A stretch of 64,000 bases of DNA from Streptomyces sp. NBRC 110028 (GTDB lineage: Bacteria; Actinomycetota; Actinomycetes; Streptomycetales; Streptomycetaceae), in contig NZ_BBUZ01000022.1 in NCBI RefSeq assembly GCF_001417735.1, forward strand, positions 744,001-808,000, read 5' to 3'. This document shows positions 17,431 to 25,860 of the stretch, piece after piece. Numbering within the stretch: the first letter of the stretch is position 1; every line of letters starts with the position of its first letter. The position numbers and the translations under genes are program-made. A model generated the notes under the pieces. It was not told the origin of the DNA. It searched no databases and worked only from the letters and a program-made list of their open reading frames with translations.

Positions 17431-19541
17431 CGGCCGCCGGCATGACGGCCGCCGCCCGTGCCGTCCTCGCCCTCGCCCTGCTGGCCGGCTTCTACGCACT
17501 GGTCGCGGTCGTCGTGCTGCTGTGGGTGGCCGCCCTGGTGGTCGCGGTGTGGAGCGCCGGAGAGCCGACGGCCACGACGCCCCCGACCAACGTCATCATG
17601 CTGTGCGCCGCCCTCGCGCCGGTCGTCGTCGCCCTGCTCTGGGCGGTGGTGCGCACCGCCCGGCCCGCCGCCCCGCGCCCCGACGCGGTGACGGTGTCCC
17701 GGCGCGGGGCGCCCGCGCTGTGGGCCGTGGTCGAGGAGCTGGCGAGCGCCGTGGGCACCCGGCCGCCCGACCGCGTCCGGCTGACCGCCGACGTCAACGC
17801 GTCCGTCACGGACGACGCCCCGTTCCTCGGCCTGGCCCCCGGTGGCCGCACGCTCTACCTCGGCCTGCCCCTCCTCATGGGCCTGACCCCCGCCGAACTG
17901 CGTGCCGTCCTCGCCCATGAACTGGGCCACTTCTCCCGCCGCCACGGCCGCTTCGGCGTCCTCGCCCACCGTGGTACGGCAGGGCTCCTCGCCGCCCGGC
18001 AGGCGATCGTGGAGGCGGCGACCGCCAACAACCTGGTCCGGATGTACGCGGGCGGCCCCCTGCTCCTCCTCCGCCTCTACACCCGTGTGTTCACCGGGCT
18101 CACCCGCCCGGTCCGGCGGCGGCAGGAGCTGGAAGCCGACCGCGAGGCCGCCCGCGCGGCCGGGCCCCGTGCCGTCGCCGACGCGCTGCGCGCCGCGCTC
18201 GCGCTCGAAGCGGCGTGGCTGGAGTTCACCACGGCCCACCTGACGCCCATGCGCCGCGCGTACGGATGTGTGCCGGACGACCCCTTCCGGGCCTTCGGGC
18301 ACATGGTGGACGCGCCCGAGTTACGGGAGCCCCTGGCCGCCCTGCGCGCCCGCGCCACCGAACACCGCGCCGACCCCGACGACCCCCACCCCGATCTGGC
18401 CACCCGCCTGGACCGGCTGGCCCGCCTGCCCGAGGGCTCGCCGCCGCCCGCCGAACCCCTCTCCGTACCGTCGCGGTACGCGGTCCGGCTGGCCCGCGCG
18501 GTGGGGACACCGGACGGGGCGACGGTGCCGTGGCGGGAGTGGCTCGGCCTCCTCGCCGAACACCGGGCGACCCAGGCCCTGGCGCCGCTGGCGAAGGCGG
18601 TCCGTACGGTCGAACGCGGCGCGGCGCCGTCCACCGCCGGACTGACGATCCATCGGGTGCTGCGGCTGCTGGACAGCGGCCGCCGCATGCCGCTCGCCCG
18701 CGCCCTGAACGGCGCCCTCCCACCCTCGGAGGTCTCGGCGGACGCCGAACGGGACCCACTCGGCCCGCTGTCCACCGCCCTGGCCGCCCTGATCGGGGCG
18801 CAGCTCGTCGCGAACGGCACCGCGTACTGGGCGATGCACTGGACCGGGCCCGGAATCCTCGTCCCGCCCGCCGGCACCGCGCCCGACGACATCCGGGACT
18901 GGGCCGACGCCGCCGTACGGCAGCCCGGCCAGACCCGGCGGCTCGGGCTGCACCTGGCCGCGCTGGGCGTGGACGAACACGTCCCGCTGCGCCCGAGCCC
19001 ACCCGCCCCGCCCCGCGCCACCGCACCCCGGAACTCCTCGGCCCCCGACACCCGGGAGCCGGCCCCCGACACCCCGGAGCCCGGTCCCGGCACGCCACCC
19101 GAGATCAGCATCGCCCCCGCCGTATCCGAGCCCGCCCGTCGCCGTATCACCTCGGTCCGGGCGCTGTCCCTCACCGTGCTGCTGGGGCTGACGGCTGTGT
19201 CGTACGGGGTGTGGGCGAACCGCGACGAGCCCGGCTACCCCCGGGTCCCCGCCACCGCCGTAACCCCCTGGAACCCGCCCACCCAGCCGGGCCGGCCCCC
19301 GTACTCCCCACTCCTGCCGAACCCGAACCCGCACGCGACCCCGTACCCGAACCCGTACGCGACCCCGTACCCGAACCCGTACGCGACCTCGAACCCGAAC
19401 CCGTACGCGACCCCGAACCCGACCCCGTACCCGACCCCGAACCCGACCGGGGCGCTGCCCACGGCGCCGCCGCCGTGGCGTACGGCGATCCCGCGCCCGA
19501 GCCTCGACATCGCCCCGCTCCTGCCCCGAGCCACGCCCTGA
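17427..19541 (+). CDS. M48 family membrane metallopeptidase
   Basis: A 704-residue protein starting at an ATG that overlaps the sigma factor stop (ATGA). Two N-terminal membrane helices (about 7-40 and 50-72) precede the peptidase domain with HELGHFSRRHG (HEXXH at about 164-168) and a third ligand in ELEADREA (about 234-240), the M48/HtpX pattern. A long Pro-rich linker, another membrane helix (about 575-597, ALSLTVLLGLTAVSYGVW) and a tail of PNPYAT repeats follow. It may degrade membrane or envelope proteins, and coupling to a sigma factor suggests regulated proteolysis, an inference only. Confidence 0.88.
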   Translation: MTAAGMTAAARAVLALALLAGFYALVAVVVLLWVAALVVAVWSAGEPTATTPPTNVIMLCAALAPVVVALLWAVVRTARPAAPRPDAVTVSRRGAPALWAVVEELASAVGTRPPDRVRLTADVNASVTDDAPFLGLAPGGRTLYLGLPLLMGLTPAELRAVLAHELGHFSRRHGRFGVLAHRGTAGLLAARQAIVEAATANNLVRMYAGGPLLLLRLYTRVFTGLTRPVRRRQELEADREAARAAGPRAVADALRAALALEAAWLEFTTAHLTPMRRAYGCVPDDPFRAFGHMVDAPELREPLAALRARATEHRADPDDPHPDLATRLDRLARLPEGSPPPAEPLSVPSRYAVRLARAVGTPDGATVPWREWLGLLAEHRATQALAPLAKAVRTVERGAAPSTAGLTIHRVLRLLDSGRRMPLARALNGALPPSEVSADAERDPLGPLSTALAALIGAQLVANGTAYWAMHWTGPGILVPPAGTAPDDIRDWADAAVRQPGQTRRLGLHLAALGVDEHVPLRPSPPAPPRATAPRNSSAPDTREPAPDTPEPGPGTPPEISIAPAVSEPARRRITSVRALSLTVLLGLTAVSYGVWANRDEPGYPRVPATAVTPWNPPTQPGRPPYSPLLPNPNPHATPYPNPYATPYPNPYATSNPNPYATPNPTPYPTPNPTGALPTAPPPWRTAIPRPSLDIAPLLPRATP
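19316..19455 (+). repeat. Coding repeat of PNPYAT units in M48 peptidase tail
   Basis: About six copies of an 18-bp unit such as CCGAACCCGTACGCGACC encode PNPYAT/PNPTPY repeats. The period is a multiple of three and keeps the frame. The peptide resembles wall-spanning Pro-rich tails. Confidence 0.88.
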
Positions 19542-19558
19542 CCCGCACCGCGAGAGCG

Positions 19559-20851
19559 TCACGCGGCGGCCACCCCCGCCACCTCCTCCGCCCGCACACC
19601 GGCGGCCTCCGCCCCTGCCCCCTCCGCCCCTGCCCCTTCCGCCTCATCGCTCCGCAACCGCCGCCCCAGCACCGCGTAACCGACCGCGGCCACCGTGCCC
19701 ACCACCGCGCTCGCCGCCCACAGCGTGGCCGCCCCGAAGCGGTCGATCACCGCGCCGCCCGCCAGCGGCGCGGTCAGCGAGGCGAGCGACCACGCCAGCA
19801 CGTGCATCCCCTGGTAGCGGCCCCGCCCCTGGGCCGGTGAGAGCCGGGCCACCAGCCCCATCTGGGTCGGCGAGCTGATGATCTCGCCGAGCGTCCAGAC
19901 GGCCACGGCCAGCGCGTACATGCCCACCGACCCGGCGAAGGCGGTCAGCCCGAACCCGTACCCGGTCAGCAGCGCGGCCACGACCAGCAGCCGCGCCGGG
20001 TCCCGGTGCTCGATGAACCGCGTGACCGGGATCTGGAGTACTACGATCAGCACCCCGTTGGTCGCGATCGCCAGCCCGAAGTCCGCGCTGGACAACCCGT
20101 CCGCGCCCATCGCCACCGGCAGCGCGACGTAGCCCTGCTGGAAGAGGGTCGCGACGAGGTACGTCAGCGCCACCACGGCCATGAACCGCCGGTCCCGCAG
20201 CACGGTCCCGAGCCCGACCGACTTTCCGTCCGCCCCACGCCCCGGACTCTGCCCCTCCGGCCGGGACTCCGGCAGCTTCACGAAGACGATCAGCGCGGTC
20301 AGCAGCGTCATCCCCGCGTCGGCCAGGAACAGCGTGAGATAGCCGTGCCGTGCGATCAGCCCCGCCGCCGTCGCGGAGAAGGCGAAGCCCAGGTTGATGG
20401 CCCAGTAGTTGAGCGAGAACGCCCGCACCCGGTCCTCGGGAGCGACGATGTCGGCCATCATCGCCTGCACCGCGGGCCGCGACGCGCTGGTGGCCATGCC
20501 CACCAGGCACGCCATGACCGCGATCGCCACCGGATCCCGTACGAAGCCCAGCACGGCCACCGTGACCGCCGTCGACACCTGCGCCACCAGCAGCGTCGGC
20601 CGCCGCCCCAGCCGGTCGGTGAGCACCCCCGCGACCACTGCCGACACCACTCCGCCCAGCCCGTGCAGCGCCCCCACCAGCCCGGCGAACGTCGCCGAGT
20701 ACCCCCGCTCGACGGTCAGGTACATGGCAAGGAACGTCGCCACGAACCCGCCCAGCCGATTCACCAGCGTGGACGTCCACAGCCACCAGAACGCCCGGGG
20801 CAACCCCGACACGCTCCCCTTCGCGGCCTCTCTCAACCGAGCGACGGACAT
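19559..20851 (-). CDS. MFS transporter (drug-efflux-like)
   Basis: A 430-residue protein with about 12 membrane helices and the MFS motif A (GVLTDRLGRRPTLL, near residue 75). The C-terminal tail is Ala/Glu-rich and repetitive (EGAGAEGAGAEAAGVRAEE). The ATG at 20851 follows GGGGGG; two ATGs at 20875 and 20881 lack a ribosome site. It is convergent with the M48 gene and divergent from gpmA. Substrate not assignable. Confidence 0.88.
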   Translation of the reverse strand: MSVARLREAAKGSVSGLPRAFWWLWTSTLVNRLGGFVATFLAMYLTVERGYSATFAGLVGALHGLGGVVSAVVAGVLTDRLGRRPTLLVAQVSTAVTVAVLGFVRDPVAIAVMACLVGMATSASRPAVQAMMADIVAPEDRVRAFSLNYWAINLGFAFSATAAGLIARHGYLTLFLADAGMTLLTALIVFVKLPESRPEGQSPGRGADGKSVGLGTVLRDRRFMAVVALTYLVATLFQQGYVALPVAMGADGLSSADFGLAIATNGVLIVVLQIPVTRFIEHRDPARLLVVAALLTGYGFGLTAFAGSVGMYALAVAVWTLGEIISSPTQMGLVARLSPAQGRGRYQGMHVLAWSLASLTAPLAGGAVIDRFGAATLWAASAVVGTVAAVGYAVLGRRLRSDEAEGAGAEGAGAEAAGVRAEEVAGVAAA

Positions 20852-20980
20852 CCCGAACCCCCCGTGACTGCGCATCCCCATGTAAGAGGTGCTAGCGGCA
20901 TACGCACATTACCGATCCCCGTCCCCGGGCCGCCACTCAATTGATCAGGTCCGTCAAACGACCCCCTCGGACCGGTCCAG

Positions 20981-20986
20981 TAGGCT
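20981..20986 (+). promoter_or_regulatory. Candidate -10 box giving a leaderless gpmA transcript
   Basis: TAGGCT lies 8 nt before the gpmA ATG, with no purine-rich ribosome site between them. If used, transcription would begin at or next to the start codon. Confidence 0.4.
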
Positions 20987-20993
20987 CGACCGC

Positions 20994-21755
20994 ATGGCCG
21001 ACGCACCGTACAAGCTGATCCTCCTCCGCCACGGCGAGAGCGAGTGGAACGCGAAGAACCTGTTCACCGGCTGGGTGGACGTGAACCTCAACGAAAAGGG
21101 CGAGAAGGAGGCAGTCCGCGGCGGTGAGCTGCTGAGCGACGCCGGCCTGCTCCCCGACGTGGTCCACACCTCCGTCCAGAAGCGCGCGATCCGCACCGCG
21201 CAGCTCGCCCTGGAGGCCGCCGACCGCCACTGGATCCCCGTCGCCCGCAGCTGGCGCCTCAACGAGCGCCACTACGGTGCCCTCCAGGGCAAGGACAAGG
21301 CCCAGACCCTCGCCGAGTTCGGCGAGGAGCAGTTCATGCTGTGGCGCCGCTCGTACGACACCCCGCCGCCCCCGCTCGAGGACGGCGCCGAGTGGTCCCA
21401 GAGCGCCGACCCGCGCTACGCCACCATCCCCCCGGAGCTGCGCCCCCGCACCGAGTGCCTCAAGGACGTCGTCGTCCGCATGCTCCCGTACTGGTACGAC
21501 GCCATCGTCCCCGACCTCCTCACCGGCCGCACCGTCCTCGTCGCCGCCCACGGCAACTCCCTGCGCGCCCTGGTCAAGCACCTCGACGGCATCTCCGACG
21601 CCGACATCGCGGGCCTCAACATCCCCACCGGCATCCCGCTCTCCTACGAGCTCGACGCCGCCTTCCGCCCCACCAACCCGGGCGGCACCTACCTCGACCC
21701 GGACGCCGCGAAGGCGGCCATCGAGGCGGTCAAGAACCAGGGCAAGAAGAAGTAG
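20994..21755 (+). CDS. gpmA: 2,3-bisphosphoglycerate-dependent phosphoglycerate mutase
   Basis: A 253-residue glycolytic mutase that interconverts 3- and 2-phosphoglycerate. [20 protein letters not shown] (about residues 9-28) has the phosphorylated His, [13 protein letters not shown] and [14 protein letters not shown] follow, and [17 protein letters not shown] carries the second catalytic His. The 3' end and terminator are duplicated about 2 kb downstream. Confidence 0.96.
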   Translation: MADAPYKLILLRHGESEWNAKNLFTGWVDVNLNEKGEKEAVRGGELLSDAGLLPDVVHTSVQKRAIRTAQLALEAADRHWIPVARSWRLNERHYGALQGKDKAQTLAEFGEEQFMLWRRSYDTPPPPLEDGAEWSQSADPRYATIPPELRPRTECLKDVVVRMLPYWYDAIVPDLLTGRTVLVAAHGNSLRALVKHLDGISDADIAGLNIPTGIPLSYELDAAFRPTNPGGTYLDPDAAKAAIEAVKNQGKKK

Positions 21756-21806
21756 CCCTTGTGATCACGCCCCCGACCCGCACGTATGGCGCGGATCGGG
21801 GGCATT
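21740..21806. repeat. Left copy of a 67-bp direct repeat (gpmA 3' end and terminator)
   Basis: This copy covers the last gpmA codons (GGGCAAGAAGAAGTAG), a TGATCACG spacer and a terminator stem CCCCCGACCCGC/GCGGATCGGGGG. The copy at 23781-23847 differs at only two positions. A repeat of a gene 3' end bracketing foreign DNA is typical of site-specific integration. Confidence 0.85.
21769..21804. terminator. gpmA terminator hairpin
   Basis: GCCCCCGACCCGC pairs with GCGGATCGGGGGC across a short loop. It directly follows the gpmA stop. Confidence 0.7.
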
Positions 21807-21838
21807 CTCACAGCCGGGCCACTGTGGGCATTGCGCGG

Positions 21839-22009
21839 TCAGCGGCTGGCGTACGTGTAGGCCAGCAGCGCAACCGGCATCGCCGCGCACAGCACCAGGC
21901 AGATCGCCCATGCGGGCACTCCGAAGAAGCGGGTGCCGTTGTCGTCCTCATGCGGCTCGCCTCCGGCACACGCCGCGTCCTGGCACATGTGCACACTGCG
22001 GATCTTCAT
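21839..22009 (-). CDS. Small membrane protein (56 aa)
   Basis: ATG at 22009 to TGA at 21839. The first half is polar with two Cys and acidic residues (MCQDAACAGGEPHEDDNG), the second is one membrane helix (WAICLVLCAAMPVALLAYTY). It starts 3 nt after the stop of the upstream 70-residue gene, so the two form a unit. Function unknown; small membrane genes like this are common in actinomycete integrative elements. Confidence 0.6.
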   Translation of the reverse strand: MKIRSVHMCQDAACAGGEPHEDDNGTRFFGVPAWAICLVLCAAMPVALLAYTYASR

Positions 22010-22011
22010 GG

Positions 22012-22224
22012 TCACCGTCTCCGAGTCCAGATGAGAGCGGTCACGAGGGTAGCGGCTAACGCGCCCGCCGCCGGACCGACGACCATGCAGCCGCTCGACC
22101 CGCCGGCCACGCCCTGATCGCCGCCCGGGGGCGGCTCGCGGTGACGGCCGGTGTCGTTGTTCTTGCTGTGCTTGCCCTTGCTGAGGCCAGATGCTTTGTC
22201 CTGGTACTCGCTGTAGTCGCTCAC
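22012..22224 (-). CDS. Small C-terminally anchored membrane protein (70 aa)
   Basis: A GTG start at 22224. Residues 1-40 are polar and repetitive in charge (EYQDKASGLSKGKHSKNND), then one membrane helix near the C-terminus (GPAAGALAATLVTALIW) and a TRRR end. Unknown function. It lies in the island just right of gpmA and is followed 3 nt later by another small membrane gene. Confidence 0.55.
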   Translation of the reverse strand: MSDYSEYQDKASGLSKGKHSKNNDTGRHREPPPGGDQGVAGGSSGCMVVGPAAGALAATLVTALIWTRRR

Positions 22225-22420
22225 GGTGCCTCCGGGGGGATGCCGAGGAGTGACGTTGACCCTCCCTGTGGCCGATGGAAGTCCAGCAGCCGATCAGAGG
22301 GAGCGAGGGAGCGGACTGCTGTCGGCGCGTCCGGCCCGGGACTCAGGCGCGGTGGCCCGCTCGGTTCACGGGGCCGTGGCGGCCACCCCCTGTCACCCCT
22401 CCCCGCATCTCGGGGGAACC

Positions 22421-22738
22421 TCAGGCCGGCACCTGCCAGTCGAGGGGGATGTCCCAGTTCTCCATGCTGACCCGGATGGGCTGTATCACCTCATCCAGCC
22501 GCTCCCGCCGGAGTTCCTGGGTGTAGGGCTGGCCGAGGAGATCCGATGTGGTGACGCTGAGCGCGCGAGCGCAGGTGGCGATCAGCGATGGCGAGGCGGG
22601 CTTCTGGCCGCATTCGACCTTGGACAGCAGCGACTTCGAGACGTTGGCGCGCATCGCCAGACCCTGCTGCGTCAGACCACGCTCGCGACGAGTGCGTGCG
22701 ATCCGTGCACCGGTGTGTTCCTCAATGCTCTGCGGCAT
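22421..22738 (-). pseudogene. XRE regulator, N-terminal part only
   Basis: A 105-residue frame with a full HTH (RIARTRRERGLTQQGLAMRA, NVSKSLLSKVECGQKPAS), then SDLLGQPYTQELRRERLDEV and ENWDIPLDWQVPA, and a stop. In the actinomycete XRE-TPR family this segment continues for about 300 more residues of TPR helices, which are absent here. The ATG at 22738 has an ACGGAG ribosome site. It could still make a DNA-binding protein. The matching type of C-terminal half lies at 26373-27229. Confidence 0.7.
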
Positions 22739-23330
22739 GCTGAACTCCGTTCTGCCCTGGACACCCAGAACGGTACCCGCGGCCGACCCGGCGGGGACGG
22801 CTGAACAGCCCCGTTCCGGTAGAAGCCAGCGCGCTGCCTTGACCGACAAAGCCCCTCCCGTGGCCGAAGGCCGTACGAGGGGCACACCGGGACCGGACAG
22901 CAGTGAGTTACAACCTTCTCTACTGGTTCAAGGCGGCTCGCTCCGCTCACCGCGCGCGGCCCGGCCCCCGGCCGTGCCTGCGCTCCTGTCTCCACCCCGC
23001 TCCACGGCTTTAGGCGCCACTTTGGGGCGAGCCTCACTCGCCCCAAAGCAGCTCCAGCCCAAAGCCGCTGCGCCGCCCGCGTGGGTCCTGCTCGGCTGGG
23101 AGGGCCCTGGGGTGGGCTGGCAGTGTAGGTGAGTTGTCATCTCGGTGCGCGGAATTCGGCAAATCCTGTAGGCCAAACACAGTGTGACCTTTCCCGCTCA
23201 ACTCGGAATTGCGAACTTACAGTGGCTCAGATCACAGTGGTGTCGACATGAAAGAGCCCACCCCATGCTGCACAGGCTTCCCGGCGAGGGCAGTAGGGGT
23301 GGGCGGTGCACCTAGCTAGGAGGCGCTGAG
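22739..23330. other. Non-coding part of the island with hairpins
   Basis: No convincing gene in about 590 bp. It holds a terminator-like GCCCCTC...GAGGGGC hairpin near 22850, a perfect 12-bp stem at 23020-23048, and a 9-bp inverted repeat GCCCACCCC (23256-23264) with GGGGTGGGC (23296-23304). The G+C drops near 23160-23250. Confidence 0.6.
23020..23048. terminator. Perfect 12-bp hairpin
   Basis: CTTTGGGGCGAG, a 5-nt loop CCTCA, and CTCGCCCCAAAG. It could be a terminator or a plasmid-type structural signal. There is no adjacent gene end to decide. Confidence 0.5.
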
Positions 23331-23534
23331 ATGAGTGTGTCCCCAACGAACCCGTCAATGTCAATCGTCCGCCCCGACACGTGGGTCGTCGTTCTGATCA
23401 TCGTGGTGATTTGGGCCCGGTTTGACCAAGTTCAAGGCATCCTGGAGAGCCTGATCACCCTGAGTTCCATCGCGATCGTCCGGCGCGCCATGTGTGCCAA
23501 CGTGGGCACGCCACTGGCCGAGGCGCGTTCGTAG
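23331..23534 (+). CDS. Small membrane protein (67 aa)
   Basis: An ATG preceded by AGGAGG at good spacing. Residues about 18-30 (WVVVLIIVVIWAR) and 40-52 are hydrophobic. The C-terminus (RRAMCANVGTPLAEARS) is less natural and might be altered by a frameshift. Unknown function; it lies just before the right copy of the 67-bp repeat. Confidence 0.5.
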   Translation: MSVSPTNPSMSIVRPDTWVVVLIIVVIWARFDQVQGILESLITLSSIAIVRRAMCANVGTPLAEARS

Positions 23535-23780
23535 AGCCGCTGTAGTACAGCAGCGCAGCTCTGAGGGACTGACCGGCAACCTGTGTGACCCCTGATGCCG
23601 ATGTCTTTTGAGCTACGGATCGGAAGGCCGCATCATGACACGGCACTGCACTTTCGGGCCGTGTCTGGGCCGTCCGAGGTCACTCGGCAGCGACCAACGA
23701 CGACCGACGAGGACCGCCCGGTCAGGCCCTACATGGCTCTCACCAGCAAAAACCCAGCTCCTCAAGATCCTCGGCAAGAA

Positions 23781-23847
23781 GGGCAAGAAGAAGTAGCCCT
23801 TCTGATCACGCCCCCGACCCGCGCGTATGGCGCGGATCGGGGGCATT
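23781..23847. repeat. Right copy of the 67-bp direct repeat
   Basis: 65 of 67 positions equal 21740-21806. It again encodes a Lys-rich end (GKKGKKK and stop) but is not attached to a gpmA gene. The mismatches are at 23802 and 23823. The copies are 2,041 bp apart. Confidence 0.85.
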
Positions 23848-24058
23848 TTCGCATCAGCTCATCGAGCTGCTCGCCTCACCGGAGGTGTACCTCGGTGGCC
23901 CTCGACCGCGTGATGAGTTCGAACGCGAGGTGCCCGAGATATCCGAGCGCTCGATGCGCCTCGCGGCAAAGCTGGGGTTCACCGAGGTGGAGCGGTACGA
24001 GGACAATGGCGCCGAGCAGTGGTTCGACGTGTGGTCCCCGGTCACGCGGTCCGCTTGA
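23848..24058 (+). pseudogene. GNAT acetyltransferase relic with internal deletion
   Basis: Directly after the direct repeat one frame reads ELLASPEVYLGGPRPRDEFE, an N-terminal GNAT segment, then SERSMRLAAKLGFTEVERYE and WFDVWSPV, the C-terminal GNAT end, and a stop. The middle acetyl-CoA-binding part and the true start are gone. Assignment rests on family patterns from memory. Confidence 0.55.
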
Positions 24059-24060
24059 GG

Positions 24061-24170
24061 TCCTGCGGCAGGAGGGCTCGGCCGCGCGGGCGGCGTTGTG
24101 GTTGGGCGACAGCGTGCCCCGGACCGTCGCCGACGTGCGCGGTAGCATCCGCACCCTGCTCACCACATGA
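24061..24170 (+). pseudogene. C-terminal fragment of an unidentified protein
   Basis: A frame ending in LRQEGSAARAALWLGDSVPR then TVADVRGSIRTLLTT and TGA looks like a real helical C-terminus, but has no start of its own in register before the relic upstream. It ends 13 nt before the SLOG-like gene. Confidence 0.4.
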
Positions 24171-24183
24171 CGAGGAAGACTCG

Positions 24184-24672
24184 ATGACGACGATCTCCGT
24201 GACCGGGCACATGGACCTCACCGACGAGTCGGTCCCGCTGGTGCGAGCCGAATTGGACAAGGTCCTCGCGGCCTACGAGCCCTCCGGGCTGGTCGGCGTG
24301 TCATGCATCGCGAAGGGCAGCGACAGCCTGTTCGCCGAGGCGGTCCTGGCGGCCGGCGGACGCCTGGCCGTGGTGATTCCGTCGCAGGATTACCGGCAGG
24401 CGAAGGTGAAGCCGGACCACGCCGAGACCTTCGACCGGCTCGTGGAGGCGGCTGACGAGGTTCTTGTGATGCCGCACGAGACGGCGAACCGTCAGGCGTA
24501 CGAAGGGGCGAACGCGGTGCTGCTGGACCGCGCCGACCGCCTGGTGGCGGTGTGGAACGGACAGCCACCCTCCGGCAAGGGCGGCGGCACAGCGGACGTG
24601 GTGCGCCAGGCGCGCGAGGCAGACATCCCTGTGGATGTCATCTGGCCGGATGGAGCGTCCCGCCGGGCATAA
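24184..24672 (+). CDS. SLOG-like Rossmann-fold nucleotide-binding protein
   Basis: A 162-residue protein starting at ATG 24184 after GAGGAAG. It begins ISVTGHMDLTDESVPLVRAE, has GVSCIAKGSDSLFAEAVLAAGG and VVIPSQDYR, and ends near LVAVWNGQPPSGKGGGTADV. The TGH, GSDS and GKGGG(T) segments are nucleotide-binding loops of the SLOG superfamily (DprA/LOG/YpsA-like). Such proteins are thought to sense or cleave nucleotide-derived ligands, often in defence or mobile regions. It is the best preserved gene of the island. Confidence 0.75.
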   Translation: MTTISVTGHMDLTDESVPLVRAELDKVLAAYEPSGLVGVSCIAKGSDSLFAEAVLAAGGRLAVVIPSQDYRQAKVKPDHAETFDRLVEAADEVLVMPHETANRQAYEGANAVLLDRADRLVAVWNGQPPSGKGGGTADVVRQAREADIPVDVIWPDGASRRA

Positions 24673-24689
24673 CGAAAGCCCCCTCCGTT

Positions 24690-24898
24690 CTCCAACGTCG
24701 GTGGGAAGACCGAGAACCGTCCCTACCGCTGCCCCTGCTGCGGATTACGAGAGCTGTCCCGTCTGTTTCTGGGAGGACGACGGACAGGACGATCACGATG
24801 CTGATGAGGTCCGTGGTGGCCCCAACCGCGGACTAAGCCTCACCGAGGCGCGACCGAACTTCCACGCCATGGGAGCCTGTGACGAGCGGTGTATCTGA
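24690..24898 (+). pseudogene. CPCC-type cysteine-rich protein relic (frameshift/deletion)
   Basis: One frame encodes PYRCPCCGLREL, then a different frame encodes YESCPVCFWEDDGQDD, DADEVRGGPNRGLSLTEA and GACDERCI followed by TGA. Together they match the CPCC family layout (CPCCG...CPVCFWEDDGQDD...N.SL.EA...G), but the segment between the two Cys pairs is shortened and out of frame near 24745. Confidence 0.65.
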
Positions 24899-25136
24899 CA
24901 TCACCAGCTGCCGCAGACGCAGACGCAGACCATGAACGGGGGCGGCCAGTCTCGTCGATGGAGGCTTCCTTCGCGTATCCGGCCCGCTACGGGCCCCTCG
25001 AAACAAGCGGCAGAGTAACCTGGCCGGACAGGCCGTGTGTATCTCCACGGGTGAGTCCCGCCAGTCGACCAGCGGGTCGTGAAGGACTCCGTCAGGCACA
25101 CGGGCAGGTAGCTCAAACTCCCGCGTAGACGCGGAA
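24899..25136. other. No gene recognised
   Basis: Open frames on both strands have no family feature, no ribosome site and atypical composition. A short CAGACGCAGACG repeat is near 24913. This looks like decayed DNA. Confidence 0.5.
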
Positions 25137-25172
25137 GGTCCGGTCCATGGAATAGGGGCCATGGACCGGACC
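25137..25172. terminator. Perfect 14-bp stem terminator-like hairpin
   Basis: GGTCCGGTCCATGG, loop AATAGGGG, then CCATGGACCGGACC. The stem is fully complementary. It lies between the island plus-strand relics and the minus-strand small gene. Confidence 0.75.
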
Positions 25173-25259
25173 TGTCACGCGGGTCGTGGGCCCGGCCGAA
25201 CATAGGGCGGTCGGGCCCACATCAGTGAGCCCCCCGATCGGCGGGTCCTTCGGTACCGG

Positions 25260-25388
25260 TCAGCGGAGAAACAGTCCGATACACCGCGCGATGGCAGTCA
25301 CGGCAGCCGAGACGGCGACCACCGCTCGCAGCCAATCCGACTCGGAACGGTCCCGGCGCAGCCTACGACCTTGCTTTGATCGTGCCAT
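25260..25388 (-). CDS. Small membrane protein (42 aa), element type
   Basis: ATG at 25388 preceded by GAGGAG at 8 nt. A basic N-terminus (MARSKQGRRLRRDRSESDW) is followed by one membrane helix (LRAVVAVSAAVTAIARCIGL). Proteins of this layout occur in Streptomyces integrative-element transfer regions, from memory. Function unknown. Confidence 0.6.
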   Translation of the reverse strand: MARSKQGRRLRRDRSESDWLRAVVAVSAAVTAIARCIGLFLR

Positions 25389-25661
25389 CAGCTTGACTCC
25401 TCATCTCGATGTGATCTCTGAAGACCCGCCCCCTGGGAGCGGGGGAGTGTGTCGAGATGAGACGGCCAAGCCCCCGCATCGTAGCGCGACTTGCTGACAG
25501 CGGGGCCATATGGGAGCAATTCGAAGGGCCCAGAAGCGACCGATGGCAAGCGAGGTGACCGACTTCAAGAAGAAGTGACACTGTTGTGGAGTGGTAGCGG
25601 TGCGGCGAAGGCCCGCCCGCGTACCACAGGACGGCACACGGACGGGCAACAGGGCGATGCG

Positions 25662-25860
25662 TTATGGGGCCGTCGTAGCGCGGGCCTGCCGGGCCGCGTG
25701 GCGTGGGTCGTTGCCGATCGTGCACGGCTGGCCGGTCTGGCAGTCGGCGCAGTTCGCGGCGTGGGAGAGGAACTGGCTCCAGGGCGTTGTCCGAGCAGGG
25801 TGGTTGTCGCCGCAGGCAGCGGCACGTCCGCACGTGGGTCGGGTCCGGCTTGATGCTCAT
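25662..25860 (-). pseudogene. Frameshifted small Cys-rich protein of the element
   Basis: It starts MSIKPDPTHVRTCRC at ATG 25860, overlapping the previous stop (ATGA). A second frame then reads ACGDNHPARTTPWSQFLSHA and NCADCQTGQPCTIGNDPRHA to a stop at 25662. The second frame is the natural one, with CXXC and C pairs of a zinc-ribbon, so a single-base indel near 25820 is likely. Confidence 0.5.

Noticed and set aside
25363..25660. Minus-strand continuation of the MSIKPDP frame
   Set aside because: Past the frameshift this frame loses zinc-ribbon residues and codon bias. The natural frame ends at 25662.
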